The notes under the pieces were generated by a model. It did not search any database. It was given only the letters and a program-made list of their open reading frames with translations, and was not told the origin of the DNA. DNA of 64,000 nt from Pseudodesulfovibrio cashew (lineage in GTDB: Bacteria > Desulfobacterota > Desulfovibrionia > Desulfovibrionales > Desulfovibrionaceae). Made by a program: the position numbers and the translations under genes. The first letter of the stretch is position 1. Every line of letters starts with the position of its first letter. Of the stretch, positions 35,616-43,366 are shown piece after piece. The stretch is from NCBI RefSeq assembly GCF_009762795.1, contig NZ_CP046400.1:2581501-2645500 (forward strand), given 5' to 3'.

Positions 35616-35649
35616 AAAGAGGACAGGCTCTTGCCTGTCCTCTTTTTTT
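35616..35649 (+). terminator. Intrinsic terminator of the ribosomal protein block
   Basis: AAAGAGGACAGG / CCTGTCCTCTTT, 12-bp stem with a 6-base loop, followed by TTTTTTT. It closes the run that starts at rpsL. Confidence 0.95.
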
Positions 35650-35693
35650 ATGCTTATGTATAGATAAAATCAATAACCGGGATGGGTTGCCTG

Positions 35694-36584
35694 ATGGATG
35701 TCCGTAAGCTTGAGGCGTTTTGCAGGGTTTATGAGTTGGAGAATTTTTCAAAGGCTGGGGAGTTGATGTTTCTTTCTCAGCCGACTATCTCATCCCATGT
35801 GGCAAACCTGGAAGAGGAGTTGGGTGTCAGGCTATTCGACCGTATGGGTCGCAAGGTCATGGCCACTCAGGCCGGGCACGTACTCTATCGTAGCGCGAAA
35901 TCCGTTTTTGAGACCCTTGAGCAAGCCAAGGCTTCTATTGAGTTGCTGCGTGACAAGGTGACGGGTGAGTTGCTGGTGGGGTGCTCAACTATTCCTTCCT
36001 ATGCGCTTCTTCCGGAAATGCTGTCAGGCTTTAGCGTCCAATACCCCGAGGTCCGCTTCACCATTGAAACCCGCGATTCAGCCGAGGTCATCAAGCACGT
36101 AGCTTCAGGCGATTGGCCGGTCGGCATCGTCGGCAAGCGCCCTGAGGAGGACTCCCTTGCAGCCGAGCTGTTGGCGGAAGATGAAATCGTGGTTGTGGCT
36201 TCTGCAGACGCGACTTGGCTTCCTCCCGAAGAGGGGCCCATCTCTTTGGAGACATTGGTCAAACTGCCTTGGGTTATGCGCGAGAGGGGATCGGGGACTA
36301 GAAATGTACTTGAACTTGCCCTTAATAAAGCGGGCAAGTCCCTCCAGGCGCTCAATGTCCGTTGCCTGATCGATAGCACCTGCAATTCAATCGCCCACAC
36401 GGTAGGTGGACTCGGTGTAACCGTAACGTCGCTGCTTGCCACCAAGGAGTTGTTGGATCGGGGTGAGCTCAAGCGTCTTGATGTTCCGGAATTGGCAGGA
36501 AAACGCCGTTTTTATCTGATCTACCACCGGGACAGGCACATGTTCCCCGCCTTGAAGACTTTTATTGATTACGCTCGACGGTAA
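35694..36584 (+). CDS. LysR-family transcriptional regulator
   Basis: 296 residues from ATG 35694. The N-terminal winged helix-turn-helix (about 1-60) reads MDVRKLEAFCRVYELENFSKAGELMFLSQPTISSHVANLEEELG. The remainder is a periplasmic-binding-like effector domain (about 88-290). An ATG at 35682 would add MGCL; neither start has a clear ribosome site. The sequence reminds me of the LysR group annotated as selenium-metabolism associated in anaerobes, but that is recollection, and no neighbour here supports a target. It stands alone, flanked by terminators on both sides. Confidence 0.93.
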   Translation: MDVRKLEAFCRVYELENFSKAGELMFLSQPTISSHVANLEEELGVRLFDRMGRKVMATQAGHVLYRSAKSVFETLEQAKASIELLRDKVTGELLVGCSTIPSYALLPEMLSGFSVQYPEVRFTIETRDSAEVIKHVASGDWPVGIVGKRPEEDSLAAELLAEDEIVVVASADATWLPPEEGPISLETLVKLPWVMRERGSGTRNVLELALNKAGKSLQALNVRCLIDSTCNSIAHTVGGLGVTVTSLLATKELLDRGELKRLDVPELAGKRRFYLIYHRDRHMFPALKTFIDYARR

Positions 36585-36588
36585 CAAT

Positions 36589-36616
36589 AAGGCCCGGTGA
36601 TTAACCGGGCCTTTTC
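36589..36616. terminator. Bidirectional terminator between the LysR gene and mqnA
   Basis: AAGGCCCGGT / ACCGGGCCTT, 10-bp stem with a 5-base loop (GATTA), with T-rich sequence after it on the plus strand. It ends where the mqnA stop codon begins (36617), so it can serve both convergent genes. Confidence 0.85.
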
Positions 36617-37432
36617 TTATGGCAAAAAAGCCAGCGGCGGCACATCGGGTATCATTCCCTTGTCCGCAAGGTGTCGATAAAAGCGGGTAAGGCCTTCTAA
36701 CTCACGTTCTCCGAACTCATAGACAAGCCCGTCGAAGTAGGAGCACATCTCGGTTTCGTTCAGACAGGAGTCACCTGCGGCTAGTACGCACATGTCGCCC
36801 AGGTGGTCGGAGCCCCAATGCCTCGCCTCAATGAGTTTGGCGCAGGCTTCGCGAATACGATCTCCATGAGCGGCCAGACTGTCGCGGCGGGCGATCCAGA
36901 CGCCGAAGATAAAGGGTAGGCCCGTCAGGTCTCGCCATGCTTCCCCCAGGTCCACCCTGTGCGGATAATCCGGGTGGTAGCGCAGGTTAAGCGCCTCGTC
37001 GCCGATTGCCAGAATCGCGTCAGGGCGTTCTCCCTGTTCCAGTTGCGACGTAGCGTCTCCGGTTATGTATTCCACGGTAACATCCCATTCCAGCATAAGT
37101 ATCTTGAGCAGTGCGGCCGAGGTGTGGGTCTGAGAGCTTACCAGCAATCGTTTCCCGGCCAGATCCTGGACCGGAAAGCGACTCAGCAGGAGTACGGACT
37201 GGACCGGTCCCCGACTACCAATGGCGATGTCAGGGATCAGATAGTACTTTTCCGGATGCCTCGCGTATTCGATGGATGAGGCTGCCGAAAGGTCCAGTTC
37301 GCCCGCATCCATCAGCTTGTTCAGTGCGGAAGGAGGGCCGGAAACGATGTCGAAGTCGTTGTCGATCAATCCGTTTTCCAACGGATGATAAATGGGGAGG
37401 ACATTGAGATAGCCGATTTTCCCAAGGCGCAT
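36617..37432 (-). CDS. mqnA: Chorismate dehydratase MqnA (futalosine menaquinone pathway)
   Basis: 271 residues. It converts chorismate to 3-[(1-carboxyvinyl)oxy]benzoate, the first committed step of the futalosine route. The LGKIGYLNVLPIYHPLENG start and the SSIEYARHPEKYYLIPDIAIGSRGPVQSVLLLS block are characteristic of this periplasmic-binding-like fold. Its start overlaps the mqnC stop by one base, so it is the last gene of the tetR-mqnE-mqnC-mqnA run. Confidence 0.95.
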   Translation of the reverse strand: MRLGKIGYLNVLPIYHPLENGLIDNDFDIVSGPPSALNKLMDAGELDLSAASSIEYARHPEKYYLIPDIAIGSRGPVQSVLLLSRFPVQDLAGKRLLVSSQTHTSAALLKILMLEWDVTVEYITGDATSQLEQGERPDAILAIGDEALNLRYHPDYPHRVDLGEAWRDLTGLPFIFGVWIARRDSLAAHGDRIREACAKLIEARHWGSDHLGDMCVLAAGDSCLNETEMCSYFDGLVYEFGERELEGLTRFYRHLADKGMIPDVPPLAFLP

Positions 37433-38529
37433 TATTTGGCCTCCAACAGAGTATAGTCCATGGTGCGTTGCCGAGGGGTGAACCCGGCGGCTTCAACCAG
37501 ACGATGAATCTCTTCACGTGAAAGCCGGAACGCCACCCCGGCGGCCTTGACCACGTTTTCCTCGATCATGGTCGAGCCGAAGTCATTGCCGCCGAAATAG
37601 AGGGCGAGCTGGGCAATTTTTGGCCCCATGGTTACCCAGGAGACCTGGATGTTGTCCACATTGTCCAAAACGAGGCGTGAGATGGCGAGGGTGCGCAGAT
37701 ACTCCACGCTGGTCAGCTTGCGACAGTGGGGAAGTTCCGTGTGGTCCGGCTGGAAGGTCCAGGGTATGAATGCGGTGAAGCCGCCTGTCCGATCCTGGGT
37801 TTCGCGTACTGCGAATAGATGTTCCAGCCGCTGCTCCGGCGTCTCGAGATGACCGAACATCATGGTTGCGGTGGTTCGCAGCCCCTGATTATGGGCCTCC
37901 TCCATAACGTCCAGCCACTGCCCGGCAGGGCATTTGTTGGGCGCCACCTCCGAGCGGACTGCGTCCACCAGGATTTCGGCCCCGCCGCCAGGGATAGAGT
38001 CCAGTCCGGCCTCATGCAGACGTCGTATGACTTCGCTGATGGGAAGGTGCTCCTTCTCGCTCCAGAAGACGACCTCGGGCGGGGAGAAGGCGTGGATATG
38101 CACGTTGTAGTTGGCTTTGATATGCCGCAGCATGTCTTCGTACCAGGTGAGTGGCAGATCGGGGTGGTGCCCGCCCTGCATCAAAATTTGAGTCCCACCC
38201 AACTCCAGCGTCTCACGAATTTTTTCACCGATCTCCTCGAAAGAGAGCACGTATCCGCCATCCTCGTCTGGTTCCTTGTAGAACGCGCAGAACTTGCAGC
38301 AGCAGACGCAGATGTTGGAATAGTTGATGTTGCGGTCCACCACGTAGGTGACCATCGGCTCGGGATGTTTTGCCAGCCTAACAAGATGCGCCAATTGTCC
38401 GAGTTCATGGAAATCAGCCTCGGCATACAACGTCATGGCTTCGTCAAAATCAATCCGTTCGCCATTAACAATTTTATCCGAGATATTCTTCAATCGTTCC
38501 ATTTTCGTTCCGCCGTCTGTTGTTTTCAT
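37432..38529 (-). CDS. mqnC: Cyclic dehypoxanthinyl futalosine synthase MqnC (radical SAM)
   Basis: 365 residues. Radical SAM cluster CxxxCxxC at Cys74, Cys78 and Cys81, within a cysteine-rich stretch ICVCCCKFCAFY. Downstream motifs include GGTQILMQGGHHPDLP and IPGGGAEIL. The enzyme cyclises dehypoxanthine futalosine. ATG 38529 has no ribosome site; a start at 38502 (MERLKN) is also possible and would drop nine residues. The 57 bp before it, after mqnE, contain part of an interspersed repeat. Confidence 0.95.
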   Translation of the reverse strand: MKTTDGGTKMERLKNISDKIVNGERIDFDEAMTLYAEADFHELGQLAHLVRLAKHPEPMVTYVVDRNINYSNICVCCCKFCAFYKEPDEDGGYVLSFEEIGEKIRETLELGGTQILMQGGHHPDLPLTWYEDMLRHIKANYNVHIHAFSPPEVVFWSEKEHLPISEVIRRLHEAGLDSIPGGGAEILVDAVRSEVAPNKCPAGQWLDVMEEAHNQGLRTTATMMFGHLETPEQRLEHLFAVRETQDRTGGFTAFIPWTFQPDHTELPHCRKLTSVEYLRTLAISRLVLDNVDNIQVSWVTMGPKIAQLALYFGGNDFGSTMIEENVVKAAGVAFRLSREEIHRLVEAAGFTPRQRTMDYTLLEAK

Positions 38530-38530
38530 C

Positions 38531-38577
38531 GCGAAGCGTGCCCAATAGTCTAGGAAGGGAGAGGGAGATGGAGGGCC
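38531..38577. repeat. Remnant of the interspersed hairpin repeat (mqnE-mqnC gap)
   Basis: GCGAAGCG, then TAGGAAGGGAGAGGG and GGGCCGG, align with the left part of the copy at 58853-58968 (CGCGAAGCGGCGC, TAGGAAGGGAGAGGGG, GGGTCCGG). The hairpin and the GCCGCCGGAGGC end are missing, so this is a truncated copy. Confidence 0.55.
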
Positions 38578-38586
38578 GGTGAGGCG

Positions 38587-39681
38587 TCAGATCTCGTTGA
38601 AAAAGCCATCGCGCTCCACCGGAGTACAGCCGCAGCCCCGAATCATGTCGGTCAGTTCCCTTCGGGTCATCCCCTGTTCAGAGGTAGCTCCTGCTTCGTG
38701 GCCGATCTTTTCCTCGACCACCGTGCCGTCGAAGTCGTCCGCCCCGAACTTGAGCGCGGCCTGGGCCTGCTTGGTTCCAAGCATCACCCAGTAGGCTTTC
38801 ACGTGCGGAACGTTGTCGAGCATGAGCCGGGCCACGGCTATGGTCTTGAGCTCATCCAGGCCGGTGAGAGGCTTTTCAATGGCGAGCTGGCTGTTCTCCG
38901 TCAGGAAGGGCAGCGGGATAAAACAGGTGTACCCGCCGCTACGATCCTGGGACTCACGCAGCCGGATCAGGTGATCCAGTCGGTCCTCCTCGGACTCTAT
39001 GTGGCCGAAGAGCATGGTACAGTTGGTCTTGATGCCCAGGGAGTGGGCCTCTTCGTGCACGGCCAACCATTGCTCCGCAGTGGACTTGCGCGGGCAGATC
39101 TGTTGGCGGATTTCCGGCGCAAAGATTTCGGCCCCACCGCCGGGCAGCATATCCAGCCCCGCGTTTTTCAGGCGCGTGAGGACTTCTCGGGTAGTCTGGT
39201 TCTCCAGTTTCGCGAAATGGGCGATTTCCACGGCGGTGAAGCACTTGAGCACCACGCCGGGATACTGTTCCTTAACCGCGCGCAGGATGTCCTCGAAATA
39301 GGCCAGGTCGAGCCTGGGGTGGCAGCCGCCCACGATGTGGACCTCGCGCGGGGTCAGACCGCCGGTTTGGAGCTTGGCCAGGACCGCGTTCCGGTCGAGG
39401 ACGAAACCGCCTTCCTGCCCTTCTTCGCGCTGGTAGGCGCAGAAGGTGCATCCATTGACGCAGACGTTGGTGTAGTTGACGTGCTGGTTGATGACGTAAA
39501 AGGCCTTATTGCCGTGCAACCGGGATCTGGCCTGGTTGGCCAGCGCGCCTACAGCCAGGGGCTCAGGGCAGGCGAAGAGCTTTTTGCCGTCCTCGAAGGA
39601 GAGCCGCTCCCCAGCATCGACTTTGGCCTTGATGCCGGCCAGTCCCATGTTTTCGTAAAAATCGCTTTTGAGCAGTTGCAT
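38587..39681 (-). CDS. mqnE: Aminofutalosine synthase MqnE (radical SAM)
   Basis: 364 residues. It adds S-adenosylmethionine-derived adenosyl to the MqnA product to give 6-amino-6-deoxyfutalosine. Cluster cysteines Cys74, Cys78 and Cys81 (NVCVNGCTFCAY); further motifs are REVHIVGGCHPRLDL and LPGGGAEIFAPEIR. It is homologous to MqnC beside it but has the MqnE-type sequence. It starts 8 bp after tetR on the same strand, so the two are almost surely co-transcribed. Confidence 0.95.
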   Translation of the reverse strand: MQLLKSDFYENMGLAGIKAKVDAGERLSFEDGKKLFACPEPLAVGALANQARSRLHGNKAFYVINQHVNYTNVCVNGCTFCAYQREEGQEGGFVLDRNAVLAKLQTGGLTPREVHIVGGCHPRLDLAYFEDILRAVKEQYPGVVLKCFTAVEIAHFAKLENQTTREVLTRLKNAGLDMLPGGGAEIFAPEIRQQICPRKSTAEQWLAVHEEAHSLGIKTNCTMLFGHIESEEDRLDHLIRLRESQDRSGGYTCFIPLPFLTENSQLAIEKPLTGLDELKTIAVARLMLDNVPHVKAYWVMLGTKQAQAALKFGADDFDGTVVEEKIGHEAGATSEQGMTRRELTDMIRGCGCTPVERDGFFNEI

Positions 39682-39689
39682 GCGGACTC

Positions 39690-40325
39690 CTATGCGTTTC
39701 CCAGGCCGTGGCGCAGCAGGTCTGCGACGGCGCGGGCTTTGTCCTCTATGGTTCGTCCGACGGGCTCGATGCCCATGTCCAGTGAGGGCAGGGCGTGGCT
39801 TTGCAGGAACCTGTCCAGGGTGGAGTGGAGGGTGTATACCGTCATATCCCGGTCCAGGCCGGAGCGCAGTTGGCCTGAAGCTATGCCGTCGTCCACCAGC
39901 CGCCGCAAGTACTTGGCATGGGCCGCGCGGATTTCGCCGAGAAATTTGTCCCGCAGGGGGAAGGATTCGTTAAACAGCATCTTTAGATAGATGCTGTAGA
40001 GGTGCGGATGCGCGTCAATGAAGGCGCCGCTTGCGAGGAAACTCTGCTCGATGCGTTCGAAGAAGTCGCCTGAGCCGCTGTCGCGAATGGCTTTCAGAGG
40101 TTTCTTGAACTCGGCCACGGCCTGGCCGAAGAGGTATTCGAAGAGGCCTTCCTTGCTGCCGAAATACTTGAACAGCGAGCCCTTGGCGATGCCCAGCCGC
40201 TTGACGATACGGTTGACCGAAGCCTGATGGTAGCCGTGTTCGGCGAACTCCTCGGTGGCTTCGGCCAGGACGCGATTTCGTTTCTCATCCGGCAGGTTTT
40301 CAAATGTACTATTGGTCTCGCTCAT
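39690..40325 (-). CDS. TetR-family transcriptional regulator, likely regulator of the mqn genes
   Basis: 211 residues. The N-terminal helix-turn-helix (about 14-60) reads RNRVLAEATEEFAEHGYHQASVNRIVKRLGIAKGSLFKYFGSKEGLFEYL; the rest is a helical ligand-binding domain with no recognisable pocket motif. It heads the leftward operon (8 bp before mqnE) and is divergent from mqnD. A palindrome at 40363-40380 sits at its own promoter. Regulation of menaquinone genes is inferred from this arrangement; the effector is unknown. Confidence 0.92.
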   Translation of the reverse strand: MSETNSTFENLPDEKRNRVLAEATEEFAEHGYHQASVNRIVKRLGIAKGSLFKYFGSKEGLFEYLFGQAVAEFKKPLKAIRDSGSGDFFERIEQSFLASGAFIDAHPHLYSIYLKMLFNESFPLRDKFLGEIRAAHAKYLRRLVDDGIASGQLRSGLDRDMTVYTLHSTLDRFLQSHALPSLDMGIEPVGRTIEDKARAVADLLRHGLGNA

Positions 40326-40362
40326 GGTTCATCCCTTGCGCTTCAGTCCTGGTTCCGGTAGA

Positions 40363-40380
40363 GGTGACCAGGTGGTCACC
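40363..40380. promoter_or_regulatory. Palindromic operator candidate GGTGACCA-GG-TGGTCACC
   Basis: A perfect 8-2-8 inverted repeat in the tetR-mqnD intergenic region, immediately downstream of the -10 of the leftward promoter, so bound protein would block the start site. Its TGACC...GGTCA core is the usual form of TetR-family operators. Confidence 0.75.
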
Positions 40381-40381
40381 A

Positions 40382-40410
40382 TGAATAGCCGTGGCCGAGC
40401 GTTGTGTCAA
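40382..40410 (-). promoter_or_regulatory. Promoter of tetR-mqnE-mqnC-mqnA
   Basis: On the minus strand: -35 TTGACA (40405-40410), 17-base spacer, -10 TATTCA (40382-40387). The initiation point would fall inside the palindrome at 40363-40380. The rightward promoter for mqnD is less clear (TTGTGT at 40403, 17 bases, TACTGT). Confidence 0.7.
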
Positions 40411-40447
40411 TAGCAATGGTGAAATACTGTTATTCAAGTGAGATATA

Positions 40448-41275
40448 ATGAATAGAGCACTCAAGATGGGGTATTCCCCCTGCCCCAATGATACGTTCAT
40501 CTTTCATGGCCTTGCCTCGGGTCTGGTGCCCTGGCCCGGCGGGCTGGACATCCTCCTGGCAGATGTCGAGGAACTCAACGCCCGGGCTGTTAAGGGTGAG
40601 CTGGACGTGGTCAAAGTTTCGGCGGCCGCCGCGGCGGAGATTCTGGATGAGTACGTGCTCCTGCGAGCGGGCGGCGCCATGGGTTACGGCGTGGGCCCCC
40701 TGCTGGTGTCGCGGGACCGTCGGGATGTCGCCTCGCTTGATGGCGCTACCGTGGCCATTCCGGGCCGCAGGACTACGGCCAATCTGCTGTTTGGGCTCTG
40801 CTGCAAGGAGGCCGGGGTGTCGGTGGAGTTGAAGGAGATGGTTTTTGACGAGGTCATGCCCGCCGTGGCGGCTGGCGAAGTTGACGCCGGGGTGGTCATT
40901 CACGAGGGAAGGTTCACCTTTGCCGAGCATGGCCTGACGCGGTTGCTCGATCTGGGGGCGTTCTGGGAGGAGCACACCGGACTGCCCATTCTTCTCGGGG
41001 CCATAGCCATCCGGCGTTCGCTGGGCATGGACACGGCCCGGCGGATGAATGAGGCCATTCGGCAGAGCCTGCTCGCGGCGAGGGAGAATCCCGAGCGCGC
41101 CAGGGCCTACATCAAAAGTCATGCCCAGGAGATGGATGACAATGTGATCCGGGAGCACATCAGGACTTTTGTCACGGACTATAGCCTGGACGTGGGTGAT
41201 GCCGGAGCTGGCGCGGTTGAGCGACTGTTGCGTGAAGCCGGGGCCACGGTGGAGGACGTATTTATTGAGCTCTGA
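40448..41275 (+). CDS. mqnD: 1,4-dihydroxy-6-naphthoate synthase MqnD
   Basis: 275 residues. It cleaves cyclic dehypoxanthine futalosine to 1,4-dihydroxy-6-naphthoate. The KMGYSPCPNDTFIFHGLASG start and the VSAAAAAEILDEYVLLRAGGAMGYGVGPLLV block are characteristic. It lies divergent from tetR across a 122-bp region holding the palindrome. A mqnB gene (futalosine hydrolase) is not present in the window. Closed by a strong terminator. Confidence 0.95.
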   Translation: MNRALKMGYSPCPNDTFIFHGLASGLVPWPGGLDILLADVEELNARAVKGELDVVKVSAAAAAEILDEYVLLRAGGAMGYGVGPLLVSRDRRDVASLDGATVAIPGRRTTANLLFGLCCKEAGVSVELKEMVFDEVMPAVAAGEVDAGVVIHEGRFTFAEHGLTRLLDLGAFWEEHTGLPILLGAIAIRRSLGMDTARRMNEAIRQSLLAARENPERARAYIKSHAQEMDDNVIREHIRTFVTDYSLDVGDAGAGAVERLLREAGATVEDVFIEL

Positions 41276-41342
41276 TTTGCCGTTGAATGGATTTGAAGAA
41301 TTAGCCAGGAGAGCGCTTGTGACGAGCGCCGTTGAGACGATT

Positions 41343-41373
41343 AAAGCCGCCTAAGGGCGGCTTTATTTTTTTT
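41343..41373 (+). terminator. Intrinsic terminator after mqnD
   Basis: AAAGCCGCC / GGCGGCTTT with a 4-base loop, followed by ATTTTTTTT. A run of ten G (41374-41383) follows directly. Confidence 0.93.
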
Positions 41374-41400
41374 GGGGGGGGGGAGGAGAAATGGAGAGGG

Positions 41401-42288
41401 TTAGGCCGTTTTCTTCTCCTGAGTCAGATAGACCCCGGCAATGACTAGGGCAGAGGCAGCGTATTGGATCAGGTTGAGCCGTTCGCCGAGGAAGATAAAG
41501 CCCAGAGCCAGGGTGATGACCGGGATCAGGTTGATGAAGGCCGAGGCCTGGCTGGCCGATATCTTTGACATACCGTAGTTGTAGAGGCCGTAGGCCCCGA
41601 TGGTGACGAAGATGCCGAGATAGGCGATGGCCATAAATCCGATGAGTGAGAACTGGGTCGGTAGCTCTGTGCTGGGCAGGAAGAGCAGGGGGAAATAGAA
41701 CAGGGAGCCGACAAAGGCCTGGATCATAGTCAGGAACCAGGGATTGTAGCGGGGCATCAGTCCCTTGAGGGTAACCATGTAGCCCGTGGCGCAGACCATG
41801 GCCAGGAATTCGAGGAAGTTGCCCAAAATGGGGTTGGGGGCCGTTTCCGTAGACTGGGCTGCGGCGGAGAGGACAAATGCGCCGGCAATGGCCAGTCCGA
41901 ATCCGGATAGGGTCCGCCGGGTGATGTGCTCGCCCAGGAAGAAGCGGGCGGCGACAGCGACCATGATCGGGAGCAGGGCGGTGATCATACCCGCCTGAGA
42001 AGCGTCGGTGTAGGTCAGGGACAGGGCCTCGAAAATGAAATAGAGTCCCGGTTCGCAGATGCCCATGAAGGCGAGCAGCTTCCAGTCGCCTTTGCGGTAT
42101 TCGACGTTGCTAAGGGATTTGCAGACGGTCAGGAAGCAAAGGGAGGCCATGAACATGCGGCCGAAGATGACCACCATGGGATCGAAATGGCGGAAGCCAA
42201 CTTTGAGGGCGATAAAGGAACTGGCCCAGAGAAAGGCCGCCATACAGAGCGCCAGGAGCGCCTTGCCCTTGCCTTGTGTATCCGTCAT
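41401..42288 (-). CDS. EamA-family (drug/metabolite transporter type) inner-membrane permease
   Basis: 295 residues with about ten hydrophobic helices in two EamA repeats (about 8-140 and 155-290). The first repeat starts ALCMAAFLWASSFIALKVG; the second includes ASAFINLIPVITLALGFIFLGERLNLIQYAASALVIAGVYLTQ, typical of the family. Substrate unknown. It is convergent with mqnD and shows no operon partner. Confidence 0.92.
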   Translation of the reverse strand: MTDTQGKGKALLALCMAAFLWASSFIALKVGFRHFDPMVVIFGRMFMASLCFLTVCKSLSNVEYRKGDWKLLAFMGICEPGLYFIFEALSLTYTDASQAGMITALLPIMVAVAARFFLGEHITRRTLSGFGLAIAGAFVLSAAAQSTETAPNPILGNFLEFLAMVCATGYMVTLKGLMPRYNPWFLTMIQAFVGSLFYFPLLFLPSTELPTQFSLIGFMAIAYLGIFVTIGAYGLYNYGMSKISASQASAFINLIPVITLALGFIFLGERLNLIQYAASALVIAGVYLTQEKKTA

Positions 42289-42411
42289 GTGAGTCGCCTT
42301 GTGCTAGGGTTCGGGAGGTGCAGGTCTATCACCCTTTGAGCAGGTTGGGAATACTCGGGATCATCATATGTTAAGATGCTCTTGATCAGATTTGGCTATG
42401 GGCCGAAAACA

Positions 42412-42444
42412 GAAAAAGCCCTGCCGAAACGGCAGGGCTTTTTC
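42412..42444. terminator. Intrinsic terminator downstream of the zinc-ribbon gene
   Basis: GAAAAAGCCCTGCC / GGCAGGGCTTTTTC with a 5-base loop, A- and T-tracts on both sides. On the minus strand it follows the gene ending at 42467 and would end the leftward mla-darP run. The remaining 120 bp to the EamA gene show no other feature. Confidence 0.9.
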
Positions 42445-42466
42445 CGGTGTTCTTCGCAGGCCCTGG

Positions 42467-42736
42467 CTAGTGGGGGCAGACTGCCAGGACGTTGACGGGC
42501 TTATATCCGTTCTGGGGATTCAGGGCATACCGGCAACCGAGGTGGGAGCCGGGACGCTTGTGGGCGATATCTTCTTCGCTGCCCAGATAGAAGGGGCAGG
42601 AGTTGGAGTTGCAGATGAGAATGACGTCCCAGCCGGTCTCCGGCGGCGGAAGCCAAGGCTCCATGGGCTTGCCGCAGTGGGGGCAATTGCGGTCTTCCAG
42701 CTCGGTGACGATTCCGGCATATTCGTGAATAACCAT
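42467..42736 (-). CDS. Small zinc-ribbon protein of unknown function
   Basis: 89 residues, hydrophilic, no signal peptide. It has CPHC (Cys18, Cys21), then CNSNSC (Cys42, Cys47) at a distance that suits a zinc ribbon, and further Cys at 68 and 87. Pro/Trp-rich linker (MEPWLPPPETGW) between the pairs. I recall similar short zinc-ribbon proteins annotated as conserved hypotheticals in desulfovibrios. It follows darP after 87 bp and probably shares its transcript. Confidence 0.75.
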   Translation of the reverse strand: MVIHEYAGIVTELEDRNCPHCGKPMEPWLPPPETGWDVILICNSNSCPFYLGSEEDIAHKRPGSHLGCRYALNPQNGYKPVNVLAVCPH

Positions 42737-42823
42737 GATATCTCCTTTCCGGCGCGCGCGGCGCAGGTTTCGTGGTCTTGTGGGAAGATAAAGCCTGTAG
42801 CGCTCCCGTCAAGGGGCGGATGA

Positions 42824-43363
42824 TCAACTTTCTTCGTCTTCGGGAAATTCGCGTAACAGCTTGAACAGGGCTCGGGCATTCTTGGACGGCTTCCCGCTCG
42901 CCTTCTCCCTTCTCGCGCCGAGCACGAGTTGGCGCAGCCGCTGCCCGTCTTCCGGGTGGGTTTCGAAAAGTTCCTGGAGCAGGTCATCGTCCCCGTCCAC
43001 CAGGGCATCGCGTATTTTCTCCAGACGATGAAATTTTTCGGTCTTGACCTGGTGGCCCTGGTGGGCCGCCTCCACGATCTCTCTTACGTGGCTTGTGTCA
43101 AAGGTGCGCATGAGCTTGCCCACGTATTGCATGTGGCGACGCCTGGCCTCGTGCTTGGTCAGTTTTTTGATGAGCAGCAACGCTTTCTCAACCTCGGGCG
43201 GGAGGTTGGCTTCCTTGACGACGCGGTCGCCCAGGGCGGCCAGATCGCCGCCGAGCTGTTGCAGGTCGTGCATGTCGCGCTTGAGCTGTGAGCGGCTCGG
43301 GCGCTCCTCTCTCTCGTCGAACTCCTCGGGTGCGTATAAATCTCTTTTTTGTTTTTTTCTCAT
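42824..43363 (-). CDS. darP: DarP (YjgA/DUF615), 50S ribosome assembly factor
   Basis: 179 residues. The PSRSQLKRDMHDLQQLGGDLAAL start and the LTKHEARRRHMQYVGKLMRT segment are the family signature; C-terminal part helical with RLRQLVLGARRE. Binds late 50S precursors in E. coli. It starts 3 bp after the lipoprotein stop, so it is part of the mla transcript, an unusual pairing. Confidence 0.9.
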   Translation of the reverse strand: MRKKQKRDLYAPEEFDEREERPSRSQLKRDMHDLQQLGGDLAALGDRVVKEANLPPEVEKALLLIKKLTKHEARRRHMQYVGKLMRTFDTSHVREIVEAAHQGHQVKTEKFHRLEKIRDALVDGDDDLLQELFETHPEDGQRLRQLVLGARREKASGKPSKNARALFKLLREFPEDEES

Positions 43364-43366
43364 GGA

